Origin: Lachnospiraceae bacterium
Lineage (GTDB): Bacteria > Bacillota > Clostridia > Lachnospirales > Lachnospiraceae
Direction of reading: 5' to 3'
NCBI GenBank assembly: GCA_902363445.1
Contig: CABJAB010000004.1
Location: forward strand, 124,001-188,000
DNA: 64,000 nucleotides
Below are positions 40,048 through 49,154 of this stretch, piece by piece (the first letter of the stretch is position 1; each line of letters opens with the position of its first letter). The notes under the pieces are model-generated. The model made no database searches. It saw nothing but the letters and a program-made list of their open reading frames with translations, and was not told where the DNA came from. A program made the position numbers and the translations under genes.

Positions 40048-41211
40048 TCAGTCTATCACTAAAAGCTCACGTTTTGTATTTCCCAGGACCTTGCACCCCG
40101 TCTCTGTCACCAGCACGGTTTCACTGAATCCCACACCGTAGGCATCCAGTTCCCGGAGCGCCGGAGGCATATGGAATACCATGCCCGGCTGAAGAAGACG
40201 CTTATCTCCTTTTTGGAGGCTCATGATATGACCCTCGCCCCAGTCGGGAGCAAATGCGATGCCCAGGGAATAACCGGTACGTTTCCGGTAATTTTCGTAT
40301 AATCCGGCCTTTTCGATGACGCCGCAGCAGGCGGCATCCACGTATTCGGAAGTCACGCCGGGCCTGATCGCGTCAATCGCCGCATTCAGCGCTTCGATAC
40401 ATACTTTCGTCCATTCTGCGATGAGTGGAGACGGTTTTCCAAGATGAACGGTTCTCATCAGAGCTCCGTTATACCGGTTCACCGTGGCCGCCAGCTCCAA
40501 AAGCACCGATTCGCCGTTCTGAATGACTCTCTCTCCCCAGGATGAGTGCATCGCGCCTGCTCTGGGTCCGGAAGCCACATAAGGCTCCGTGCCGTAATAC
40601 TCGCTGCCCTGCAGACACATTTCTGAGAAAAATGCCGCGGCCACTTCTTTTTCCTTATTGCCGGGGCGTACCTTTTCCATCCCCTTTGCCATCGCCATAT
40701 CTGCAATGCGGCAGCATTCCTCTATGTATTCGATCTCCTTCGTGGATTTGATCATCCTCGCCGCTTCCACCGTTCCAGAAGCATCTGTGATCTGCGCCCC
40801 TTCAAGCTTTTCCTTAAGCCCCAGGAAGTTTTTTGTCGTGAGGAACCAGGAAGTGAACTCCACGCCGACGCGTCCTCCTTTAAACCCCTTTTCGAGTATG
40901 ACGTCCACCGTCTTCTGAAGCGGATCGTCTGTATCGTCATAAGCGACTAAGCCGTCGCCCTCCAGCCAGGAATAGACACTCGCGTTTCCAACCTCGCCTC
41001 TGCGGAGAACCAGTGTCATCTCCCCTTCCGCGGGAAGTACCAGACACATATACATATAATAGCCCGGCGACTTATGTCCCGTTAAATAGAAAATATTTTC
41101 CGGAGTGTTCACTAGGAGCATATCCAATCCCTGCTCTGCCATCGATGCCTTTACTTTCTGAACTCTGGCCTGAAACTCATTCATTGAAAATCCGATTTCT
41201 TTCTGACTCAT
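40048..41211 (-). CDS. M24-fold hydrolase lacking the metal ligands (creatinase-like)
   Basis: A 387-residue pita-bread protein with a creatinase-type N-terminal domain (LVNTPENIFYLTGHKSPGYY). In the catalytic domain the metal-binding motifs are lost: the position of the first Asp reads LELAATV, the second Asp lies in YNGALMRT, and the His in GHGIG is replaced in YSLGIAF. Metal-free members of this fold include creatinase and some C-N or lyase enzymes, so it is probably not a metallopeptidase. It may cleave a C-N bond in an amino-acid derivative. The start at 41211 follows AAGGAGGCGCGAT. It is the last gene of a six-gene operon. Confidence 0.8.
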   Translation of the reverse strand: MSQKEIGFSMNEFQARVQKVKASMAEQGLDMLLVNTPENIFYLTGHKSPGYYMYMCLVLPAEGEMTLVLRRGEVGNASVYSWLEGDGLVAYDDTDDPLQKTVDVILEKGFKGGRVGVEFTSWFLTTKNFLGLKEKLEGAQITDASGTVEAARMIKSTKEIEYIEECCRIADMAMAKGMEKVRPGNKEKEVAAAFFSEMCLQGSEYYGTEPYVASGPRAGAMHSSWGERVIQNGESVLLELAATVNRYNGALMRTVHLGKPSPLIAEWTKVCIEALNAAIDAIRPGVTSEYVDAACCGVIEKAGLYENYRKRTGYSLGIAFAPDWGEGHIMSLQKGDKRLLQPGMVFHMPPALRELDAYGVGFSETVLVTETGCKVLGNTKRELLVID

Positions 41212-41267
41212 ATCGCGCCTCCTTAAAGACATTTGTATATATTATTTAATTGCTGCTTGAACTTCCT

Positions 41268-42632
41268 CTATTTCCGGTGCTGGCCATGACCATAATATTC
41301 CTTGGTCAGTTCTCTTACCTCCTTGGAAAGTGCCAGTACCACCGGTACATTGATCAGGATGACAAGAGCCAAGAACAGATCCGATAAACCCCAGATTTCT
41401 TCCAGCCCTCCCACAGCCCCGAATATGGCTCCAAACAGACTTAACGTGCCGCAGACTAAAATGACGATCTTCCGCTTTACATTTTTGAAGACATACCCCA
41501 TGGCATTCTGGAACAGGAAATTATTATTGATGGATGTCGTATAGCCAAACATCACCACGCCAAAGCACACGATAGCGTGACCAAGCCATTTTCCCGGAAG
41601 GCCGGTGGAAAACGCGAGACTCGTAAGAGACAGCCCCTTTTCACCGCTTCCATACACGCCTGTAAACATAATGACAAGCGCAGTCGCCGTACATACAACA
41701 CAAGTATCAATAAACACTTCGAAAATGCCCCACATTCCCTGCTTTGCCGGATGTGTTGTGATCGCCTGACCGTGGATGACCGCTCCCAGACCTACGCCGC
41801 CGTCATTGGAATAAATACCGCGGGCAAATCCCTGACGCATGGAGAGCACGATTGTGGATCCCGCAAATCCTCCCAGTGCGGCGCTTCCGGTAAACGCGCT
41901 GGATATGATAGTTCCAAAAACGCCCGGCAGTTTATTGATATTCATAAAAATAATCACAAGAGAAGCCAGGAAATACACAATAGTCATGAAAGGGACCAGA
42001 ACATCGGCTACCTTCACAAGCCTTTTCAGTCCGCCATAGACCACAAGGCTCATCAGAACCGCCAGCGCGATACCCGTGATCAAAGGCTTTACGTTCAGCA
42101 TTGTACTCATGGCCGCCGCGATGGTATTGGACTGTACAAAAGCCATGACAAAATATCCCAGTCCGAAAAGCAGCGCATAAGTCACGGCCAGCCAGCCCCA
42201 TTTGCTTCCCAATCCCTTCAGGATGTAGTACATCGGCCCCGAATTATATTCACCTGTCTCTTTATTGAGTTCCCGGTATTTTACACCTAAGACGATCTCG
42301 CTGTATTTTGTTACCATGGAAAACAATGCCACGATCCACATCCAGAATACCGCTCCCGGACCTCCGATGCCGATTGCCAAGCCCACGCCGGCGATGTTTC
42401 CCGTGCCGATGGTGCCGCTCATGGCCGCCATAGCCAGCTTAAACGGCTTCATGACGCCTTCGCCTTCTTCTTCTTTCTTAAAAATACTGCCAAAGGTAGT
42501 CCGGAGCATATATCCAAATCTGCGAAACTGAATCGCTCCTGTCCGTACGGTCAGCACTACGGCTGTCAGAAGTATGATGATGATCAATGGCCATCCCCAT
42601 AAAAAGTCACTTATCTTGATAAAAATCCCCAT
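41268..42632 (-). CDS. sodium:alanine/glycine symporter (AGCS family)
   Basis: A 454-residue membrane carrier of the AGCS family with about eleven helices. It has AMAAMSGTIGTGNIAGVGLA, EIVLGVKYRELNKETGEYNS with GPMYYIL, and GFARGIYSNDGGVGLGAVIH, all hallmark segments. It should take up alanine, glycine or a D-amino acid with sodium. It lies between the amidotransferase and the M24-like genes and is presumably co-transcribed with them; the start follows AAGGAGAAGGAT. Confidence 0.92.
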   Translation of the reverse strand: MGIFIKISDFLWGWPLIIIILLTAVVLTVRTGAIQFRRFGYMLRTTFGSIFKKEEEGEGVMKPFKLAMAAMSGTIGTGNIAGVGLAIGIGGPGAVFWMWIVALFSMVTKYSEIVLGVKYRELNKETGEYNSGPMYYILKGLGSKWGWLAVTYALLFGLGYFVMAFVQSNTIAAAMSTMLNVKPLITGIALAVLMSLVVYGGLKRLVKVADVLVPFMTIVYFLASLVIIFMNINKLPGVFGTIISSAFTGSAALGGFAGSTIVLSMRQGFARGIYSNDGGVGLGAVIHGQAITTHPAKQGMWGIFEVFIDTCVVCTATALVIMFTGVYGSGEKGLSLTSLAFSTGLPGKWLGHAIVCFGVVMFGYTTSINNNFLFQNAMGYVFKNVKRKIVILVCGTLSLFGAIFGAVGGLEEIWGLSDLFLALVILINVPVVLALSKEVRELTKEYYGHGQHRK

Positions 42633-42658
42633 ATCCTTCTCCTTCTGAAATCCCGATT

Positions 42659-43408
42659 TTATTTCATTCCTTCTCTGGCCAATTCCACAAACCGTTCAAA
42701 CAGCTTCCGATGCTCCTCTCGTTCCTTGAAGAGACATTCAGGATGCCACTGCACGCCAATCCGTTTTCCGGATTCATCTTCAATGGCCTCTATGACTCCG
42801 TCCCGGCTCCTCGCGGCCACTATATAGCCCTCGCCCGGCCTTTCGATGGCCATATGGTGAAAGCTGTTGACATTCACCGGCTCCTTCGTTCCATAGACCA
42901 GTGCCAGCTGTGTATTCTCTTCTATCCAGACCTGATGGAGGATATAATCCGTCGAAACGACCGGAGAACTGTGCACCACACTTTCATCCAGAATATCCGG
43001 CAGATGTTTGATCATGCTCCCGCCGGCGGCCGCGTTCATGAGCTGCATTCCCCTGCAAAGCCCCAATATCGGTTTATCCAGCGCTTTCATCGCCTTTATG
43101 TAATAAATATCGCTTCTGTCCTTTTTCACACAGAAGACTCCGCTGTGCCCGTTCACCGGAACCCCGCTGGCTTCCGGCGAAAGATCCTGCCCTACCGGCA
43201 CCACGAGCCCGTCTATTCTTCTGCACACTTCCATAGCCTGCTCTTCCCCGCAGACGAGCGGCAGCCCTACGGCCATCCCGCCTCCCGCCCTGATCCCATC
43301 TATGGTCTCCATCGGAGTATCCGCTATCATCATGTCGGGAAGCCCTCCCGACATGATGCAGTCGATATCATGAATCAGATCCATGGGAACACCAATCATA
43401 GGCTTCAT
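42659..43408 (-). CDS. gamma-glutamyl-GABA hydrolase-family class I amidotransferase
   Basis: A 249-residue protein of the peptidase C26/PuuD family. The nucleophile elbow is LGLCRGMQLMN (Cys about 121) and the His-Glu pair lies in GVQWHPE near 222. This family splits gamma-glutamyl bonds, as in gamma-glutamyl-GABA of the putrescine route, but no other Puu genes are present, so another gamma-glutamyl amide is possible. It overlaps the sodium symporter gene by four bases. Confidence 0.88.
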   Translation of the reverse strand: MKPMIGVPMDLIHDIDCIMSGGLPDMMIADTPMETIDGIRAGGGMAVGLPLVCGEEQAMEVCRRIDGLVVPVGQDLSPEASGVPVNGHSGVFCVKKDRSDIYYIKAMKALDKPILGLCRGMQLMNAAAGGSMIKHLPDILDESVVHSSPVVSTDYILHQVWIEENTQLALVYGTKEPVNVNSFHHMAIERPGEGYIVAARSRDGVIEAIEDESGKRIGVQWHPECLFKEREEHRKLFERFVELAREGMK

Positions 43409-44811
43409 AAATCATTACCTCCTTCTTTGTTCTTCCAGATCAGAGATCCAACTATACAGACAAGGATGCAGCTTCCGAAGGAAAATACTGTCCCTCCTGC
43501 CGGAATACCGGACAGAGCCGGAACCTTAAGGGTGATAAACCCTACTACTGCTCCGAGGATCATCCCGGCCGCCAGACACTTCGCGTTGGCCTTCTTCTTC
43601 ATCAAAGCTGCCGTCATGACCGCTCCGGCCAAAGGACCCGCACCTAATGTATAGCTCATGCCAAAAAGCGCGATCATCCAGGAACCGCCGGTCGCCCAGT
43701 AGAGCGCCAGTATACCAAAAATCCCGGATACGATGATTCCCACTCTGAGCACCTTTTTATCATCCGCTTTCGGATTGATGAATTTCGAATACAGGTCATG
43801 GGTGATCGTGAGGGAAATGGAATTCAGCATGGAATCTGCCGTGGACATGGTAGCCATCATGATACACACCGTATAGATCAAAGCCACCCACTGGGGCATG
43901 TAATTATTGAGGAACCAAGGCCATACCTTATCATTGATCAGATCGTCCGGCGCCCCCAGCCTGAGGACCGCCATACCTACAAATGCAGTCAAAACAGCAA
44001 AGAAGATCGTCGCAATACCAGTCACGACCAGGCCCTGTTTTGCCACCCGGTCTGTCTTGGCCGAATAAATCCTCTGATAACTGGATTGAAGCCCCATGCC
44101 GGACACCAAGCCGGATACGATCCAAAGGGGGATCGTATACCCCGGCATCCCCTGCACCGTCATAGGATTCATCATATGGGCCTCCACACCGGAAGTGATA
44201 CCGCCAAAGCCTCCGGCATAATAAATGGCAAAAGGAACCGTACCGGCAAAAATCAGAAGCAGCAGAATCCACTGCAGGGTATCTGTATACGCCACGGCCA
44301 GATATCCGCCCACTGTGGAATAGAGGATGACGACGCCTCCGATCACCAGCACTCCCACCAGATACGGAACTCCGATCGTCTCCAGCATACGGGCCGCCGC
44401 CGTCGTCTGGGCAGTCACCCAGGTAATCGGCACGATCAGACAGACAAGAGCAGATACGATGCTCAGGAATTTATTGTGATACAAACTGTCAAACCAATCC
44501 GGCAGAGAGATAAAGCTGTTTCCTCTTCTCATGGCTTTTACCATGACGACCGCCATAAAGAAAAAACCCAGTGCCTGCGGCGCACCGTACCAAGCCGCGC
44601 CCACGCCATACCGGTACCCCATCCCGATCCATCCGAGTGTCATACCTCCGCCTACGAAGGTAGCGCACTGCGTGCTGATGGTGACGAGAGGGCCGAGGCT
44701 TCTTCCGCCAACATAGTAATCATCTGAAGTCTTTATCCGTTTCGACGCCCACAGCCCGACTGTCAGCATCACCGCGCCCATACACAGTACCAGAATCAAT
44801 CCTAATGTCAT
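43405..44811 (-). CDS. sodium:solute symporter (SSS family)
   Basis: A 468-residue carrier with about thirteen helices. It has KRIKTSDDYYVGGRSLGPLV near the N-terminus, the family feature after helix 1, and TADSMLNSISLTITHDLYSK in the sodium-site region, typical of SSS proteins such as PutP and PanF. The substrate is likely an amino acid or organic acid matching the enzymes around it. The start is behind CAGGAGGGAAAGGGT. Confidence 0.92.
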   Translation of the reverse strand: MTLGLILVLCMGAVMLTVGLWASKRIKTSDDYYVGGRSLGPLVTISTQCATFVGGGMTLGWIGMGYRYGVGAAWYGAPQALGFFFMAVVMVKAMRRGNSFISLPDWFDSLYHNKFLSIVSALVCLIVPITWVTAQTTAAARMLETIGVPYLVGVLVIGGVVILYSTVGGYLAVAYTDTLQWILLLLIFAGTVPFAIYYAGGFGGITSGVEAHMMNPMTVQGMPGYTIPLWIVSGLVSGMGLQSSYQRIYSAKTDRVAKQGLVVTGIATIFFAVLTAFVGMAVLRLGAPDDLINDKVWPWFLNNYMPQWVALIYTVCIMMATMSTADSMLNSISLTITHDLYSKFINPKADDKKVLRVGIIVSGIFGILALYWATGGSWMIALFGMSYTLGAGPLAGAVMTAALMKKKANAKCLAAGMILGAVVGFITLKVPALSGIPAGGTVFSFGSCILVCIVGSLIWKNKEGGNDL

Positions 44812-44868
44812 ACCCTTTCCCTCCTGTTATAATTTTCTTAACCTCCATTGTCTTCCGTTACATCTCTC

Positions 44869-45987
44869 TTAAATCACTGAGAATACTTTCTTGAGCATTT
44901 CTTCTCTGACCGTCACCCCGAGGCCGGGACCGTCCGGCACTTCCACCACGCTTCCGTGCACTACGAGGCCGCTCGTGGCATCTTCTTTGATTCTCACATG
45001 TCCGTGTACCTCAAACAGCTCCGTATCCGCTACGGCTCCGCATTGGACGGCGGCAGCCACCGCCATCATTCCCTCATCCATCCCTCCTATCATGAACTCG
45101 ATTTCATGGGCTTTAGCCAGATTCACAAGCCGGACCGCATTGTAAATGCCTCCGCATTTGATCAGCTTGATATGGATACCGTCCACCGCCCCCATCTCAA
45201 TATAGCGCGCCAAGTCTTCTACCGTAGCCACACACTCGTCTCCGAAAAGCTTCATCGGACAGTTTTCCTTTAATTCTTTCAGACGGATTGGTGAATTATA
45301 ACGCACCGGCTGTTCCGCGATGGTGACGCCGTATTCTGCCAAACGGTTCAGATTTCGAATGGCTTCTCTCGTGTTCCAGGCCTGGTTCGCGTCCACACTG
45401 TAGACCACCTCATCCTGTACCCCTTTGCTCCGTATCACATTCCAGACCGCGCTCACCCGTTCTTCATCACAGCGGAAATGCTTTTCTCCGACCCGTACCT
45501 TGATAAAACGGCAGCCGCCGTCAATGATCTCCTCAGCTCTTTTTTCCGCCTCTTCAACCGTCATGAAAGGAATGTTCTCTTCTGACGGCAGTCTGTCGTG
45601 AAGTTTTCCCCCCAGCAATTCATATACCGGCTTACCGGCCAGTTTTCCGGCCAGATCATATGCCGCACAGTCACAGGCTGCTTTTGCGGCAGTATTGCCT
45701 GCCAGGCTTCCTTCTATGACCTGATGAAGTACATTCAGATTTTCTGCTTCCTGTCCGGCCATTTTCGGCGCGATGGCTGAACAGATCGTAGATACCACCG
45801 CTCCCGTAGTATCTCCGGTAAAATAAGAGCAGTTTCCTCTGACTTCTCCAAATCCCACGGTCCCGTCTTCTGCCTCCAGTTTTACATAGACTCCCTCCAG
45901 GTTTGTCACCAGCCCCGAAGACGCATGACAAAAGGGTATCTTTAACGGCTGAAGACAGGTATATACAGAAACATTCTTGATTTTCAT
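44869..45987 (-). CDS. mandelate racemase/muconate lactonizing (enolase-superfamily) enzyme
   Basis: A 372-residue enolase-superfamily enzyme. Magnesium ligands are placed in YSVDANQAW, TIAEQPV and LFGDECV. The first catalytic element reads FIKVRVG, K-x-R where most epimerases have K-x-K; the second lysine is in IHIKLIKCGG. Such enzymes epimerise or dehydrate amino-acid derivatives (dipeptide epimerases, N-acyl amino acid racemases, hydroxyproline enzymes). The neighbours (M20 deacylase, amidotransferase, alanine symporter) favour an amino-acid or dipeptide substrate. Confidence 0.88.
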   Translation of the reverse strand: MKIKNVSVYTCLQPLKIPFCHASSGLVTNLEGVYVKLEAEDGTVGFGEVRGNCSYFTGDTTGAVVSTICSAIAPKMAGQEAENLNVLHQVIEGSLAGNTAAKAACDCAAYDLAGKLAGKPVYELLGGKLHDRLPSEENIPFMTVEEAEKRAEEIIDGGCRFIKVRVGEKHFRCDEERVSAVWNVIRSKGVQDEVVYSVDANQAWNTREAIRNLNRLAEYGVTIAEQPVRYNSPIRLKELKENCPMKLFGDECVATVEDLARYIEMGAVDGIHIKLIKCGGIYNAVRLVNLAKAHEIEFMIGGMDEGMMAVAAAVQCGAVADTELFEVHGHVRIKEDATSGLVVHGSVVEVPDGPGLGVTVREEMLKKVFSVI

Positions 45988-46001
45988 GCCGTTTTCCTCC
46001 T

Positions 46002-47147
46002 TCAGCCCAAAAGCGCCCGAATCACCTGTTCATCCACCCTGCATGCCGTCTCCAGCTCCTTATATTCCACATATTCGTTCGGCTTATGACAGTAATTGAT
46101 ATTACCCGGACCGATTATGACAGTGGGAATCCCCTTTCTCATCAGATGATTCATATCCGTATTGCAGATCACTCCATAAGGCGTCTGCTTCACTCCAGTC
46201 ACCTTTTCACACGCTTCATAAGCGATTTGTGCAATCTCACTGTCAGGCTTTACCTCGGAAGCCGGTCCCGTGGTCACCAGATAGCGGTCGATTTCCACCC
46301 TCGCCCCAGGGAATTCGGCTTCCGCATCGGAACAGATTTTTTCAATCGTCTTTATGATTTCCTTTTCCTCTTCTCCCGGTATCATCCTGCGGTCTATGAC
46401 AAGTTCACACCAATCCGGCAGCATGTTCTCCTTCGTTCCCGCCTTCAGCAGTGTGATGGAAATAGAAGGCTTTCCAGTGGAGGGATGCGTGATCTCATGA
46501 AGCTCTGCCTGAATCTCGTCTACCAGCTTAGATATATATGCCGCCACTCTGACAGAGCTGACCCCGAGCTCCGGCGCGGAAGAATGAGCCGTCCGTCCAT
46601 GGATTACCAGCACTGGCCGTATACTTCCGTTATGTCCCAGTCCGATCCGGCAGTTAGTAGGCTCTCCCACAATTCCGAAATCGGCCGGCAGCTCCGTATG
46701 GTCCACCAGATACCTGGCCCCCTTGCTATAGGTCTCCTCGTCCACCACAGCTGTGACTATGATGTTTCCGCTTGTACTGCCCGGATTTTCCAGTATATGC
46801 TTTGTGGCGATCAAAAGTGCGGTCAGGCAGCCTTTTGCATCAGTCGCCCCTCTGCCGAAAGCGCGGTCTTCTCCTCTCGTCAGCCGATAGGGCTCCGTAT
46901 CCCAGCCGTCCGCTGCAGGAACCACATCCATGTGAGAATTCAGCACAACTGTCTTTCCTCCCTTTCCGATACTGGCTTTGGCAATGACGTTAAATCTCCC
47001 TTTTTCCACCTCTTGTTTCTCCACTGACATGCCCAGGCTTTCTGCATATCGGGCCACCAGTTCCCCCATTTTTTCTTCCTGCCCTTCCGTGCTGGGGATT
47101 TCGACCATTTGTCCTAAAAGTTCCAGTGCCTCCTCTAATATTTCCAT
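46002..47147 (-). CDS. M20-family deacylase (ArgE/DapE type)
   Basis: A 381-residue zinc hydrolase. Ligand motifs are NSHMDVVPA, GRGATDAKGCL, VVDEETYSKGA and the final H in NYCHKPNEYV. The dimerisation lid occupies about 180-290. It probably removes an acyl group from an amino acid or splits a dipeptide. It is the first gene of the operon 47147-40048, and its start is behind AGGGAGGGGCTGGAATT. Confidence 0.9.
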   Translation of the reverse strand: MEILEEALELLGQMVEIPSTEGQEEKMGELVARYAESLGMSVEKQEVEKGRFNVIAKASIGKGGKTVVLNSHMDVVPAADGWDTEPYRLTRGEDRAFGRGATDAKGCLTALLIATKHILENPGSTSGNIIVTAVVDEETYSKGARYLVDHTELPADFGIVGEPTNCRIGLGHNGSIRPVLVIHGRTAHSSAPELGVSSVRVAAYISKLVDEIQAELHEITHPSTGKPSISITLLKAGTKENMLPDWCELVIDRRMIPGEEEKEIIKTIEKICSDAEAEFPGARVEIDRYLVTTGPASEVKPDSEIAQIAYEACEKVTGVKQTPYGVICNTDMNHLMRKGIPTVIIGPGNINYCHKPNEYVEYKELETACRVDEQVIRALLG

Positions 47148-47292
47148 AATTCCAGCCCCTCCCTCTTGTTTTTTGTATTTATGATTATTTTGACATTTTT
47201 ATTACAATATTTATGATTTCATTTTATAAAACCAGCGGTAAAACATATTGTAAAAAAAGGACCAAAATACTTTATTTTTTTAAGAAGCGGCC

Positions 47293-47307
47293 AAAAAACT
47301 TGTACAA
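47293..47307. promoter_or_regulatory. dyad in the M20 operon promoter region
   Basis: AACTTGTACAAAGTT lies in the very AT-rich 47148-47337 gap. TTGTACAA is a FadR/GntR-like core without spacer. No unambiguous -35/-10 pair could be chosen in this gap because of its AT-richness. Confidence 0.35.
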
Positions 47308-47337
47308 AGTTAAAAATACAGTAATTAAAGCAAAAAA

Positions 47338-47374
47338 AGCCGCCGCATGGCTTCTATTCAGCCATGCGGCGGCT
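47338..47374 (-). terminator. strong terminator after the AraC-type gene
   Basis: AGCCGCCGCATGGCT and AGCCATGCGGCGGCT form a perfect 15-pair stem with a seven-base loop; TTTTTTT follows on the minus strand. It ends the Nramp-AraC unit. Confidence 0.93.
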
Positions 47375-47402
47375 CTTTTCTTGTTACTTCTTTTACAAAA
47401 CC

Positions 47403-48155
47403 CTATACAAAGGACCAATCCTCTTTATCGTAGGACTTGGGAGTCAGCAGTGTATACCTTTTGAATTCACGGATGAAATGAGACTGATCATAGTAGCCCA
47501 GGTTTTCATAGATGAAATCCCTGTCTTTCATTTCTATTCCATAAATCGCCTGCTGGATTCTCACGATACCGGAATACTGTTTAATGGGCATACCGAGATT
47601 ACGGCGGAAAACCTGGTTGGTATAGTGCTGGCTGTATCCCAGCATATCGGCCAACTCCGAAACCGTCAGATTCCCCATCTTCTCCGCCACATCCTCCACA
47701 ATAAATTTGGTAATGGAATTTACCCGGTTCTTCCCGAATACGGAATCACGTTCCAGAAAATAAATCAGCTTCTGTTCGAAGGTTTCCATTGTTTCCACTT
47801 CTTTTTCCATAAATGAGATGTCTTTATATTTATTCACCGGACAATTATTATTGATGATATGGCCGATGTCGTTCAAGAACACCTCCGGCACGACTCCTGC
47901 GTTGAACTTTATGCCAAAGCACTGTTCATGGTTGCTCACAAGAGACGGCTTTCCCATCAGTGCGCTTCCGATCAGTCTTGCCTGGCATTTCCCGTCCTTC
48001 CATAAAAACCAAATATTCACACAGCCGTCGGGGATAGATAATATCTTTTCCTGCAGCGGATTCCTGATTTCATAAAACTTATTTATCAGTTCATGCTCCA
48101 GCCGTACTTCCCGGTACGTTGTGCGCGTACCGGTGCAAAAGGTCTTAAACTCCAC
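47403..48155 (-). CDS. AraC-family transcriptional regulator
   Basis: A 250-residue regulator with a C-terminal AraC/XylS domain. The first helix-turn-helix is NLTVSELADMLGYSQHYTNQ with VFRR, the second is NLGYYDQSHFIREFKRYTLL with TPKSY. The N-terminal part (about 1-140) is a ligand or dimerisation domain I do not recognise. The start chosen is GTG at 48155, seven bases behind GGAGG, rather than the ATG at 48173 that precedes the ribosome site. It ends the Nramp unit and may govern one of the neighbouring operons. Confidence 0.88.
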   Translation of the reverse strand: MEFKTFCTGTRTTYREVRLEHELINKFYEIRNPLQEKILSIPDGCVNIWFLWKDGKCQARLIGSALMGKPSLVSNHEQCFGIKFNAGVVPEVFLNDIGHIINNNCPVNKYKDISFMEKEVETMETFEQKLIYFLERDSVFGKNRVNSITKFIVEDVAEKMGNLTVSELADMLGYSQHYTNQVFRRNLGMPIKQYSGIVRIQQAIYGIEMKDRDFIYENLGYYDQSHFIREFKRYTLLTPKSYDKEDWSFV

Positions 48156-48192
48156 TGTGCCACCTCCTGCCATCCATAAGCTGTCTGCGGAA

Positions 48193-49152
48193 TTACTGCA
48201 GCTTGCCGTCCTTGATCACATAATGGCCGTCTACCATGCAGGTGGGATCTTTCATGATCAGATCGATATGTACCGGCGTATCACAGGTTCCGCCATAGGA
48301 TAAGTTGTTTCCGATACCGATATGCATGGTGCCCAGAACGCCTTCATCCTCCAGCATGCGCCCGCTCAAAGTACCGGCAGGATTCAGGCCAAAGCCTACC
48401 TCTGCCGCCAAATATACCCGCTCGTCATGGAAGCCCGCCAGGGTATCACGAAGGATATCTGCTTCTTTTCCGCCTTCAATGGAGGTGATGTATCCCTTTT
48501 CCACCTTAATCGTGATCGGCTCTTTGATGACTCCCAATCCGGGAAGAGGAATACTTCCGTCTATCACCAAAACTCCTTCGGCTGAATCGTCCGCAGGTCC
48601 TACAGCACACTCTGCGTCAGGCGGGGAAGAAGCCTCGCCCTTATCTCTGGACACACCGTATCCCACATCTGCATGTCTTCCCACGATGGAAGTCCGGAAA
48701 TCGGTGCCGGCCGGCGTCGTGATGGACAGTTCTTTTCCTACAATCTTCGTCTTCGTCTCATCCACAAGCTTGCGGACTTCTTCCCAATCCGTAAACAGGC
48801 AGCCTTCCTCCAGCATTCCCATGGAGTAATCCGCCATATTCACAAAACGAGATCCGGCTTCACAGGCCTCGATTCTCGCCGAACTGTTATACAGCGAAAA
48901 TGTAGTCGCAGAAAACATCACGTCAGATTCCTTCATAGCCGCCGCGATCGCGTCAGTAGGAGCTTCCCCGTGTGTAGAACGGTCAGGCATGCATACCATC
49001 GTAGTATCCGTAAATGCGGACGCACACTTATACATGGCCTCGCCAATCTCTTTACTGGTATCGTCGGTGATCACAAGAACTCTTTCTCCCTTTTTCACTG
49101 CCCCACAGGTATGGAGCAGGATCTCACAGCCCTTCATTGCCTTCTCGCTCAT
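48193..49152 (-). CDS. M29-like aminopeptidase
   Basis: A 319-residue protein resembling the M29 (thermophilic aminopeptidase/AmpS) group, shorter than classical members at about 400. The conserved C-terminal metal region can be followed: AAEVGFGLNP, MLEDEGVLGTMHIGIGNN, and GTCDTPVHIDLIMKDPT. These provide Glu, His and Asp ligands. It probably removes N-terminal residues from short peptides or acts on a related amino-acid derivative. It lies 20 bases before the AraC gene and three bases after the PLP-enzyme gene, all in one unit. Confidence 0.8.
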   Translation of the reverse strand: MSEKAMKGCEILLHTCGAVKKGERVLVITDDTSKEIGEAMYKCASAFTDTTMVCMPDRSTHGEAPTDAIAAAMKESDVMFSATTFSLYNSSARIEACEAGSRFVNMADYSMGMLEEGCLFTDWEEVRKLVDETKTKIVGKELSITTPAGTDFRTSIVGRHADVGYGVSRDKGEASSPPDAECAVGPADDSAEGVLVIDGSIPLPGLGVIKEPITIKVEKGYITSIEGGKEADILRDTLAGFHDERVYLAAEVGFGLNPAGTLSGRMLEDEGVLGTMHIGIGNNLSYGGTCDTPVHIDLIMKDPTCMVDGHYVIKDGKLQ

Positions 49153-49154
49153 CT

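Noticed and set aside
43798..44727. A 309-codon open frame on the plus strand opposite the SSS symporter
   Set aside because: The product is rich in His, Arg and Gln with no domain, no ribosome site, and it mirrors a strongly supported membrane-protein gene on the other strand.
46086..47027. A 313-codon plus-strand frame opposite the M20 deacylase
   Set aside because: Composition and lack of start signal mark it as a shadow of the real gene.
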